Part shown: positions 1 through 5,937 of the stretch, piece after piece
Position numbering within the stretch: the first letter of the stretch is position 1
Layout: every line of letters begins with the position of its first letter
NCBI GenBank assembly: GCA_036377075.1
Contig: DASUZB010000243.1
Coordinates: forward strand, 1 to 7,062
Source of the DNA: DASUZB01 sp036377075
Lineage (GTDB): Bacteria > Actinomycetota > CALGFH01
Direction: 5' to 3'
Length of the DNA stretch: 7,062 bases
The notes under the pieces: generated by a model
Database searches by the model: none
What the model saw: the letters and a program-made list of their open reading frames with translations, nothing else
What the model was told of the DNA's origin: nothing
Translations under genes and position numbers: made by a program

Positions 1-196
1 CCCGCATCTCCCGAAGGAAGCGCTCCCGAAAGGCGGGGTCGCCAGCCAGGTCGGGCGGCAGCAGCTTGAGGGCCACCGGCCGGCCGCCGAGCCCGACCTC
101 TTCGGCCCGGTAGACCACGCCCATGCCGCCGCGGCCGACCGGCACGACGATCCGGTAGCCGGCCACCACCGCGCCCACGGCCGGGTCGGTGGCCAT
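1..196 (-). CDS. Serine/threonine protein kinase, N-terminal part (runs off left edge)
   Basis: This is the first 65 codons of a bacterial Hanks-type (PknB-like) Ser/Thr protein kinase, which would phosphorylate Ser/Thr on target proteins with ATP. The ATG lies at 194-196. Visible kinase landmarks are the glycine-rich loop GRGGMGVVYRAE (residues 21-32), the ATP-anchoring Lys44 in VALKLL, and a likely helix-C Glu63 in FLREM. The catalytic loop, activation segment and any transmembrane or sensor region lie outside the window. The start is well supported: a GGAGG (complement of 202-206) sits just upstream, and the kinase fold begins about 12 residues in, as is usual. The gene diverges from the dehydrogenase operon and need not be related to it. 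The family assignment is certain in practice; the target and signal are unknown. Confidence 0.93.
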   Translation of the reverse strand, partial: MATDPAVGAVVAGYRIVVPVGRGGMGVVYRAEEVGLGGRPVALKLLPPDLAGDPAFRERFLREMR

Positions 197-371
197 CGTC
201 ACCTCCACGCCTCACGACCACGCAGGCCACCGTCTACCCGGCCATCCCGCCGGGCAACCGAAGACCCGCCGGGACGGTCGGTCGGGCCAGCCTCGCAGGG
301 TGACGGGGGCACGCCATACACTCTCGACGTCGTGCGCCGCGCACTCGGTCGAGCAGGCGAGGTGAGCCGCC
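197..371. promoter_or_regulatory. Divergent intergenic region between kinase and dehydrogenase operon
   Basis: These 175 bases separate two divergent genes and must hold the promoters for both unless transcription enters from further away. On the minus strand a GGAGG ribosome binding site (202-206) precedes the kinase ATG. On the plus strand AGGTGAG (360-366) lies 5 bases before the GTG at 372. A possible plus-strand -10 box is TACACT at 317-322, but I see no good -35 at the right distance. I found no convincing operator palindrome. The function is inferred from gene orientation; the promoter call is weak. Confidence 0.4.
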
Positions 372-1169
372 GTGGCGACACCTGAATCGACAGCGGACCG
401 GTCGGCCGTGGTCACGGGCGCCGCCCGCGGCATCGGCCGCGCGATCGCCCTTCGGCTCGCGCGCGACGGCCTGGACGTCACGGTCAACGACCTCCCAGCG
501 GCGCACGCCGAGCTGGATGGGCTGGTCGAGGAGATCAAGGCGCTCGGGCGTCGTGGCGTCGCGGCCGTTGGCGACGTCGGCGTCGAGGGCGACGTCGACG
601 GTCTGGTGCGGACGCATGTGGAGGTTCACGGCGGGCTCGACGTCATGGTCGCGAACGCCGGCGTGGCAGTCACGGCCCCACTGGTGGACACGACCGCCGA
701 ACAGTGGGAGGTGACGATGCGCGTCAACGTGGCGGGTGTCTTCCACTGCTACCGGGCTGCCGCGCGTCAGATGATCGCCCAAGGCCGCGGCGGACGGCTC
801 ATCGGCGCCGCTTCCGTCGCCGCCCACCGCGGCGGGCGGTGGCAGGGGGCCTACTCGGCGTCGAAGTTCGCGGTCCGGGGCCTCAGCCAGGCCGTGGCGC
901 AGGAGCTCGCGGAGTACGGCATCACCGTGAACGTGTACAGCCCCGGCGTCGTGCAGACGCCGATGTGGGACTCGATCGACGAGTCGATCACCGCCCGCCA
1001 GGGCACCCCCGTGGGCACGGCGATGGCGGCGATGCTGTCCAGCATCCCGCTCGGCCGGCTCGAGACCCCGGACGACGTGGCCGGGGTCGTCTCCTTCCTC
1101 GCCTCCCCGGACGCGGCCTACATCACCGGACAGTCCATCGTGGTCGACGGCGGCATCTGGTTCTCCTGA
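372..1169 (+). CDS. Short-chain dehydrogenase/reductase (SDR), probable NAD-dependent polyol or secondary-alcohol dehydrogenase
   Basis: A 265-residue classical SDR, the normal length for the family. The nucleotide-binding motif TGAARGIG is at residues 15-22. Asp40, at the end of the second strand (VTVND), predicts preference for NAD over NADP. NAG is at 95-97, and the catalytic tetrad is Asn119 (MRVNV), Ser148, Tyr161 and Lys165 (YSASK). The C-terminal ITGQSIVVDGG is typical of the enoyl-ACP-reductase-like SDRs that include sorbitol, ribitol and acetoin/butanediol dehydrogenases. The GTG start at 372 has an AGGTGAG 5 bases upstream, and the Rossmann fold begins about 12 residues in. The aldolase gene follows after 50 bases on the same strand, so it likely oxidises a polyol to a ketose that the downstream kinase and aldolase process. 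The role is inferred from context; the exact substrate is unknown, and reduction of a keto-sugar or an unrelated substrate is possible. Confidence 0.92.
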   Translation: MATPESTADRSAVVTGAARGIGRAIALRLARDGLDVTVNDLPAAHAELDGLVEEIKALGRRGVAAVGDVGVEGDVDGLVRTHVEVHGGLDVMVANAGVAVTAPLVDTTAEQWEVTMRVNVAGVFHCYRAAARQMIAQGRGGRLIGAASVAAHRGGRWQGAYSASKFAVRGLSQAVAQELAEYGITVNVYSPGVVQTPMWDSIDESITARQGTPVGTAMAAMLSSIPLGRLETPDDVAGVVSFLASPDAAYITGQSIVVDGGIWFS

Positions 1170-1208
1170 TTCCCAACCCCTGCTGATCCCACCGGCCTCA
1201 GACCCACG

Positions 1209-1214
1209 AGGAGG
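1209..1214 (+). promoter_or_regulatory. Ribosome binding site of the transaldolase-like gene
   Basis: A full AGGAGG lies 5 bases before the GTG at 1220. It fixes that GTG as the start, and the N-terminal strand MRLYLDTAD then aligns with the start of FSA-type aldolases. Confidence 0.8.
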
Positions 1215-1219
1215 GTGCC

Positions 1220-1873
1220 GTGCGCCTCTACCTGGACACCGCGGACCGTGCCGCCGCCGAGGACCTGCTGCGCACCGGGCTCTTCGCCGGGCTCACCACC
1301 AACCCCATGATCCTCCAGCGCTCCGGGCTCGGCGCCGCCCATGCGCCGGAGATCCACGAGTGGGCGGTCGCCGCCGGTGCGCGCGAGGTGTTCTTCCAGG
1401 CGTGGGGGGAGGACGCGGACAGCTTGGTCGAGCGTGGCGAACGGCTGCGGGAGCTCGGGCCGGAGGTCGTCGTGAAGGTGCCCGCCTCGCGCGCCGGCGC
1501 CGCCGCCTGCGCCCGGCTCGCCGCACGCGGCGCCCCCACGCTGCTCACGGCGGTGTATGCGCCGGGGCAAGTTCTCGTCGCGGCGGCGGCCGGGGCCACG
1601 TACATCGCCCCGTACCTGGGCCGGCTCAACGACGCCGGCCGCGACGGCGTCGCCGAGGTGACGGCGATGCAGGAGGTCCTCGCGGCCACCGGGGCCAGCA
1701 CCAAGATCCTGCTGGCGAGCGTCCGCGACGTCCCGAGCATGGTCAAGCTCGCGCGTCGAGGCATCGACTGCTTCACGATCGGGCCCCCGGTGGCCGAGGC
1801 GTTCTTCGCCGAGCACCTCACCGCGGCCGCGGTGGCCGCGTTCGAGGACGCGGCGCGGGAGACGTCCGCGTGA
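1220..1873 (+). CDS. Fructose-6-phosphate aldolase / small transaldolase (FSA/TalC-type)
   Basis: A 217-residue class I aldolase, the length of the short FSA/TalC branch of the transaldolase family (E. coli FsaA is about 220). Visible features are LYLDTAD at the N-terminus with Asp6, TTNP (residues 26-29), the Schiff-base Lys86 in VVVKVP, LLTAVYAPGQ (108-117), and IAPYLGRLND with Tyr132, matching the active-site Tyr of FsaA. The C-terminal half keeps KILLASVRD and an acidic GIDCFTIGPP segment. Such enzymes cleave or form ketose phosphates or ketoses using dihydroxyacetone or related donors and an aldehyde such as glyceraldehyde 3-phosphate. The stop codon overlaps the next start as GTGA (1870-1873), so it is probably translationally coupled to the kinase. 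I infer that it performs the C-C cleavage step of the operon's pathway. Whether it acts as an aldolase or a true transaldolase, and on which sugar, is not shown by the sequence. Confidence 0.93.
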   Translation: MRLYLDTADRAAAEDLLRTGLFAGLTTNPMILQRSGLGAAHAPEIHEWAVAAGAREVFFQAWGEDADSLVERGERLRELGPEVVVKVPASRAGAAACARLAARGAPTLLTAVYAPGQVLVAAAAGATYIAPYLGRLNDAGRDGVAEVTAMQEVLAATGASTKILLASVRDVPSMVKLARRGIDCFTIGPPVAEAFFAEHLTAAAVAAFEDAARETSA

Positions 1874-3486
1874 CTGCCGCGCCCGGCACCGACCCGGCGG
1901 TCGTGATAGCGGGCGACGCGCTCGTCGACCTCACCCCGACGACGACGGTCCGTGGCACCGCCGCGTACGAGCCGCATCCCGGCGGGTCGTGCCTCAACGT
2001 GGCCGTCGGCCTGGCGCGCCTCGAGGTACCAACGGCATTCCTCGCCAGGGTGTCCAGCGACGCGTTCGGCCAGCTGCTCCGCCGGCACCTGACGGCCTCG
2101 GGAGTCCTGCCGAGCTACCTGGTCGACACCGACGACCTGACGACGCTTGCCGCCGTGCACCTGCGCGACGGCCAGGCGACGTACTCCTTCCACGCGGCAG
2201 GCGCGGCCGACCGCGGGTTGCTGCCCGAGCACCTGACGGCGCTGCCCGACGGCGCGGCGCTGCCCTCCGGAGCCGCCCTCCACCTCGGGTCGATCGCGCT
2301 CGTCCTCGAGCCGGTCGCCTCCACGCTCGAGGGGCTGCTCCGGCGCGAAGCCGGGCGCCGGGCCGTCAGCCTCGACCCCAACGTGCGGCCGGGGCTGATC
2401 CCCGACCGAGAGGCCTACCTGCGCCGCTTCGCGGGCTGGGTGCCGTTGGTGGACGTGCTGAAGGTGAGCGAGGAGGACCTCGCGTGGCTGTACCCGGGCG
2501 ACCCCGAGGACGAGGTCGTCGCGGGCTGGCTCGCCGCCGGCGTCTCCCTCGTCGTGGTGACCCACGGCGCGGACGGCGCCCGCGCCAGCACGCCGTCGGC
2601 GTCGGCGAGCGTCGCCGCGCCGCCGGTCGCCGTCGTGGACACGGTCGGCGCCGGGGACGCGTTCACGGCCGGCGCCCTGGCCCACCTGCACGAGCGGCGC
2701 CTGCTTGCCCGCGGCGCCCTACGGGCCCTGGACGGCCCACGCCTCACCAAGCTGCTGCAGGCGGCGTGCCTGGTCGCCGCCGACACCTGCACGCGCGCCG
2801 GGGCCGACCCGCCCCGTCGCCGCCACCTCGACGCGCACGCCGGGCGCGCTCCACGGGAGGTCGCGGTGAGCATGGCCGACCTGGTGGAGCGCGCCCGGGC
2901 GCTGGCGGTGCCCGGCCGCCGGCAGTCGCTCGGCATCACCGGACCGCCCGGCGCCGGTAGGAGCAAAGTGGCCACCGCGCTCGTCGCAGCGCTGGGGCCG
3001 GAGACCGCCGTGCTGGTGCCGACGGACGGCTTCCACCTCTCCAACGCCACGCTGCAGGCCCTGGGCCGGCGGAACCGGAAGGGGGCCTGGGATACCTTCG
3101 ACGCCGACGGCTACCTCCACATGCTGCGGCGGTTCCGCTCGCGCGAGGATGCCGTCGTCTACGCACCCGACCTCGACCGCGAGCACGACGAGTCGATCGG
3201 CGCGGCGCTGCCGGTACCACGCGCCATCCCCCTCGTCGTTACGGAGGGGAGCTACCTCCTGCTCGACCGCGGGCGGTGGGGCGAGGTCCGCGAACTGCTC
3301 GACGAGACGTGGTACGTCGACGCGCCGGAGGACGTCCGGCTCGGCCGCCTCGTCACACGGCATGAGCAGCCCGGGATGGAGCAGGAGCGAGCAGCGGCGT
3401 GGGCACACGGTACCGACCAGGTCAACGCCGACCTGATCGCGTCGACGCGCCCTCGGGCGGACCTCGTCGTGCGGCTGCTGGACTAG
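1870..3486 (+). CDS. Fused bifunctional kinase: PfkB sugar kinase plus uridine-kinase/phosphoribulokinase-like P-loop kinase
   Basis: One uninterrupted ORF of 538 residues from the GTG at 1870, which overlaps the aldolase stop. Residues about 10-320 are a complete PfkB/ribokinase-family sugar kinase: GGSCLNVAVGLARL (38-51), SLDPNVRPGLIP (167-178), LKVSEEDLAWLYPG, VVVTHGADGA, and signature DTVGAGDAF with catalytic Asp263. It resembles fructokinases most. After a short basic linker (about 316-334), residues 335-538 resemble the small P-loop kinases usually annotated as nucleoside/nucleotide kinases or uridine-kinase-like proteins: P-loop GPPGAGRS (358-365), TDGFHL (385-390), YAPDLDR, TEGSYLLLDRGRW and a C-terminal RPRADLVV. 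The Walker A Lys is replaced by Arg364 (codon AGG, 2959-2961), which may impair ATP use. In my knowledge of the families these are normally separate proteins. The PfkB half likely phosphorylates the ketose made by the upstream dehydrogenase; the second domain's substrate is unknown. A separate second product from an internal start is possible. Confidence 0.88.
   Translation: MTAAPGTDPAVVIAGDALVDLTPTTTVRGTAAYEPHPGGSCLNVAVGLARLEVPTAFLARVSSDAFGQLLRRHLTASGVLPSYLVDTDDLTTLAAVHLRDGQATYSFHAAGAADRGLLPEHLTALPDGAALPSGAALHLGSIALVLEPVASTLEGLLRREAGRRAVSLDPNVRPGLIPDREAYLRRFAGWVPLVDVLKVSEEDLAWLYPGDPEDEVVAGWLAAGVSLVVVTHGADGARASTPSASASVAAPPVAVVDTVGAGDAFTAGALAHLHERRLLARGALRALDGPRLTKLLQAACLVAADTCTRAGADPPRRRHLDAHAGRAPREVAVSMADLVERARALAVPGRRQSLGITGPPGAGRSKVATALVAALGPETAVLVPTDGFHLSNATLQALGRRNRKGAWDTFDADGYLHMLRRFRSREDAVVYAPDLDREHDESIGAALPVPRAIPLVVTEGSYLLLDRGRWGEVRELLDETWYVDAPEDVRLGRLVTRHEQPGMEQERAAAWAHGTDQVNADLIASTRPRADLVVRLLD
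2855..2860 (+). promoter_or_regulatory. Internal ribosome binding site at the kinase-kinase junction
   Basis: GGGAGG lies 5 bases before an in-frame GTG (2866-2868) and 11 bases before an in-frame ATG (2872-2874). The protein from either start begins (VS)MADLVERARAL, where stand-alone members of the second kinase family would begin. This suggests either internal initiation of a free second kinase or a relic of an ancestral gene start. The sequence is clear; activity is inferred. Confidence 0.45.
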
Positions 3487-3510
3487 GCGAAGGGAGGGAT
3501 CGGGCTGCTC

Positions 3511-4110
3511 GTGCTCGACGTGGTGCTGGCCCTGTTCCGCCTCGGCCTTGTGGTCGACGCGTTTCGCAGCGCCCAACTCCGCCGGGGGCCGCCGTCCTCC
3601 GGACGCTACGCCGTCCCGCTGGCCGGGCTGGCCGTTATCGCGGGCACCACGCTCTCCCCCCGGCAGGCCATGGCGTTCGTTCGACATCCGGCCCGGGCGC
3701 CAGCACCTGGACGGCCCGGCTGCCCTCGCGTACGCGCGTTCGCGCTACGGCACCAGCGACTACGACCGCATGCGCCGGCAGCGCTGCCTGCTCTCCGCCC
3801 TCGCCGGGCAGGCCGGCCCGGCCGCGATGCCGCGCGCCCTCCCAGGGTTGGCGCCGAAGGTTCAGCGCAGCGTGTCGACCGACATCCCGGACGGGAGCTG
3901 CCCCCGCTAGCCAGCCTGGCGAGCAAGGTGCGCCGGGACCGCATTGTCATGGTCGGCTTGACGCCGCCCCGCTTCGCCCTCGCCCGCGATCCGGCTGGCT
4001 ACCCGATCGTCGATGCGCCGGCTGTGCGGGCCGCCGTCGGCCAGGTCCTGCAACACCCCGAGGCCGCGCGCCCCGACGGTGGCCAGCCGACCACCGCCCG
4101 CTGCGGCTAG
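3511..4110 (+). pseudogene. Degraded LytR-CpsA-Psr (LCP) family cell-envelope protein
   Basis: LCP proteins are membrane-anchored enzymes that transfer undecaprenyl-linked glycopolymers to peptidoglycan. Three pieces can be recognised. From 3511 in frame 1 there are hydrophobic segments like the LCP membrane anchor (LDVVLALFRLGLVVDAFRS, then YAVPLAGLAVIAG). From about 3680 to 3890, in frame 2, comes the C-terminal part of the LCP domain: FDIRPGRQHLDG, ALAYARSRYGTSDYDRMRRQ, and SVSTDIP. From about 3898, back in frame 1, the final segment includes IVMVGLTPPRF and ends at the TAG 4108-4110. The middle of the catalytic domain, expected between the anchor and FDIRPG, is absent, and the true N-terminus is also missing since the kinase stop lies only 24 bases upstream in the same frame. 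Two frame changes plus a large deletion make a functional product very unlikely. Family recognition is from memory of conserved LCP motifs. Confidence 0.82.
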
Positions 4111-4329
4111 CCAGCGGCGCCAGCGAATCCCGCGGAGACTTGGGATGACCGCACGGTCGGATGGGCGCCGAACCGGGCCCCGAGCTGCTGCTCCAGGCGG
4201 CGACCTGCTCGTTGCAGCGACGCTCGCAACCCGGGCACTTTCTCACTGGCCACGTACCGTGAGCGGTGGCCTCACCTTGGGCAGAGGATTGCAGGGCAGC
4301 CGTCGGCCGCCAGCGGAATGACCTCCCGC
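4111..4329. other. Intergenic region between LCP pseudogene and convergent oxidoreductase gene
   Basis: These 219 bases separate two converging features. On the minus strand a 48-codon open frame (4107-4253, GTG start) reads VASEKVPGLRASLQRAGRRL at its start, with an amphipathic look, but it has no ribosome binding site at a proper distance and I do not recognise it. A hairpin lies at 4211-4230. Nothing else was identified. Confidence 0.4.
4211..4230. terminator. Possible hairpin between converging genes
   Basis: GTTGCAGC and GCTCGCAAC pair to an 8-bp stem with one bulged C and a GAC loop. It lies between a rightward and a leftward coding region, where a bidirectional terminator would be expected. 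It has no T-tract on either strand, so this is a weak call based on position and symmetry only. Confidence 0.22.
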
Positions 4330-5823
4330 CTACCCGAGCCAGGCTGCGCAGCGTTCGGCCATCATGATCGTGGGGATGTTGGTGTTGGCCGCCGGGATGG
4401 TTGGCATGATCGAAGCATCCACCACCCAGAGCCCATCGACGCCATGCACACGGCCTTGCGCGTCGACCACCGCGAAAGGGTCGTCGTCTCGCCCCATTCG
4501 GCAGGTTCCGACCGGGTGGAAGTAGGTGCTGGCGTCCGCCCGGACCGCCGCCTCCAGCTGTGGCCCATCATCGGCAACGGCCGCGCCTGGGTACCGCTCC
4601 GCCCCCAGCAGGCCACCAAGGGGATCGGTCCGCGCCAGCCGCCGAGCGATGCGGACACCCGCGAGTAGGCCAGCCAGGTCGTCGGGGTGATCCAGCAGGC
4701 CGAGCTCGACGATCGGGGCGGTGGCCGGGTCAGCGGACCGGAGCCGCAGCCGACCTCGCGCGCGGGGCTTGAGCAACGCCACCCACAGCCACGCGATCGC
4801 GGGATCGTCCGCCGCCTCGGCCAGCCGATGCCCGAGCACCACGTGCAGGTCTGGACTGGCGCCCGTGGGCGTCCTGGCCGCCGTGAGCATCGCCTGGAAC
4901 CACGGCATCCCTGCTCGGGCGGGCACGTCCGTGGTGAAGACCACACCGACGCCGGGATGGTCTAGGAGGTTGGCGCCCACAGCGGGTCGGTCGGCCACCA
5001 CAGGGATGCCCAGGGCGCCCAGCGCCGCGGCCGGCCCGATCCCCGAGCGCAGCAAGATCGCCGGGCTCCCGAAGCTCCCAGCAGCCAGGATCACCCGACC
5101 GGCCGGCAGCGTCTTGGCCGGCTCGGCGAGGCGGACACCGACCGCTCGCCCGCCCTCGATGACCACCCGGTCGACCAGCGCGCCGCTGCGGACAGTGAAG
5201 TTGGGCCGCGTGCGGGCCTGGGCCAAGTACGTCAGCGCCGTGCTCTGGCGGATCCCGCCGACGACGTTGACCGGCGCCGGCCCCGCCCCCATCGCCCCAG
5301 GCGCGTTGTGGTCGGCGATCAGTTGGTAGCCGGCGACAGCGCAGGCGTCCAGGAAGGCCCGTGCCAAGGGATCCAGCTCCTCGATGCCGGGCCGACGGAT
5401 CGGCAGTGGCCCGTCGCGGCCATGCCACTGATCATCCCCGTCAAGGTCGCGCTCCAAAGCGCGGAAGAACGGCAGGACCTCGGCGAACGACCAGCCGGGA
5501 TTCCCCAACGCGGCCCACTCGTCGTAGTCGCCGGGGGCGCCGCGCAGCGCGAACCCCGCGTTGGTTGCCGAGCAGCCCCCAACGAGGCGGCCCCGGTACA
5601 GCTCCAGGCGCCGGCCGAGAGCCCCCGGCTCGCTGCGATAACCCCAGTCGTGGCTGAACGCCGGCGATAGGCCGCTGGCTATCTCCGGCGGCAGGCCAGC
5701 CTGGTCCGGGTAGTCCGGGCCGGCCTCCAGAAGCGTCACCGAGCAGCTCGGGTCCTGGCTGAGCCGGGCGGCGAGCACGCACCCGGCCGATCCCGCCCCG
5801 ACAATCACCACCTCGCATCGCAT
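4330..5823 (-). CDS. GMC-family FAD-dependent oxidoreductase (choline/alcohol dehydrogenase-like)
   Basis: A 497-residue complete glucose-methanol-choline oxidoreductase, which oxidises an alcohol group using bound FAD. Visible features are the N-terminal dinucleotide fold VVIVGAGSAGCVLAARL (Gly9, Gly11, Gly14), Glu33 in LLEAGPD for the FAD ribose, GMC signature 1 around GRLVGGCSATNA (78-89), signature 2 GSFGSPAILLRSGIGP (249-264), VGANLLDHP, catalytic His436 in TYFHPVGTCRMG, and partner Asn480 in IPAANTNIPTIMMAE. No signal peptide is present; the protein begins directly with the FAD fold, so it is probably cytoplasmic. It is somewhat shorter than choline dehydrogenases (about 550). The ATG at 5821-5823 is supported by GGAGG (complement of 5828-5832) 4 bases upstream. 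The neighbours on both sides are pseudogenes, so context gives no pathway. The substrate cannot be assigned; choline, aliphatic or aromatic alcohols are all possible. The electron acceptor (oxygen or quinone/cofactor) is also unknown. Confidence 0.94.
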   Translation of the reverse strand: MRCEVVIVGAGSAGCVLAARLSQDPSCSVTLLEAGPDYPDQAGLPPEIASGLSPAFSHDWGYRSEPGALGRRLELYRGRLVGGCSATNAGFALRGAPGDYDEWAALGNPGWSFAEVLPFFRALERDLDGDDQWHGRDGPLPIRRPGIEELDPLARAFLDACAVAGYQLIADHNAPGAMGAGPAPVNVVGGIRQSTALTYLAQARTRPNFTVRSGALVDRVVIEGGRAVGVRLAEPAKTLPAGRVILAAGSFGSPAILLRSGIGPAAALGALGIPVVADRPAVGANLLDHPGVGVVFTTDVPARAGMPWFQAMLTAARTPTGASPDLHVVLGHRLAEAADDPAIAWLWVALLKPRARGRLRLRSADPATAPIVELGLLDHPDDLAGLLAGVRIARRLARTDPLGGLLGAERYPGAAVADDGPQLEAAVRADASTYFHPVGTCRMGRDDDPFAVVDAQGRVHGVDGLWVVDASIMPTIPAANTNIPTIMMAERCAAWLG

Positions 5824-5937
5824 CGCACCTCCCCAACCCAGGAACGTCAGCTTGGGCAGGGTCGCACACCCACGATCGCTCAGGCTGACGCAGCCCTCCC
5901 TGCTGCGGCGATGACGCTTCGAGGAACCAGGAGCTCA
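5824..5937 (-). promoter_or_regulatory. Leader region of the GMC oxidoreductase gene
   Basis: This short stretch lies between the oxidoreductase ATG and the upstream pseudogene. It contains the GGAGG ribosome binding site (5828-5832, minus strand) and a perfect 7-bp inverted repeat, CGTCAGC at 5845-5851 and GCTGACG at 5884-5890. No clear -10/-35 pair was found. A promoter here is inferred because the upstream feature is a broken gene. Confidence 0.3.

Noticed and set aside
1360..1869. The frame of the fused kinase stays open upstream to 1360, giving a 708-codon ORF.
   Set aside because: The extension lies over the well-supported aldolase gene in another frame and is Arg/Gly-rich nonsense typical of shadow frames. 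The GTG at 1870, with its overlap with the aldolase stop and the PfkB N-terminal strand right after it, is the natural start.
1118..2691. Long minus-strand open frames opposite the aldolase and PfkB genes.
   Set aside because: They are antisense shadows caused by the high GC content, with low-complexity Arg/Gly/Ala composition and no recognisable domain; the plus strand holds clear families.
2959..2970. AGGAG followed by GTG at 2968, resembling a ribosome binding site and start.
   Set aside because: Starting there would remove the whole P-loop; the better spaced GGGAGG at 2855-2860 sits at the real domain boundary.
2719..3687. A 322-codon minus-strand open frame opposite the second kinase domain.
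   Set aside because: It mirrors the plus-strand P-loop kinase, has no family motifs, and runs across the real stop at 3486 into the LCP remnant.
4107..4253. A 48-codon minus-strand open frame between the LCP remnant and the oxidoreductase.
   Set aside because: It has a helical, coding-like composition but no proper ribosome binding site, no recognised family and short length; not enough to call a gene.
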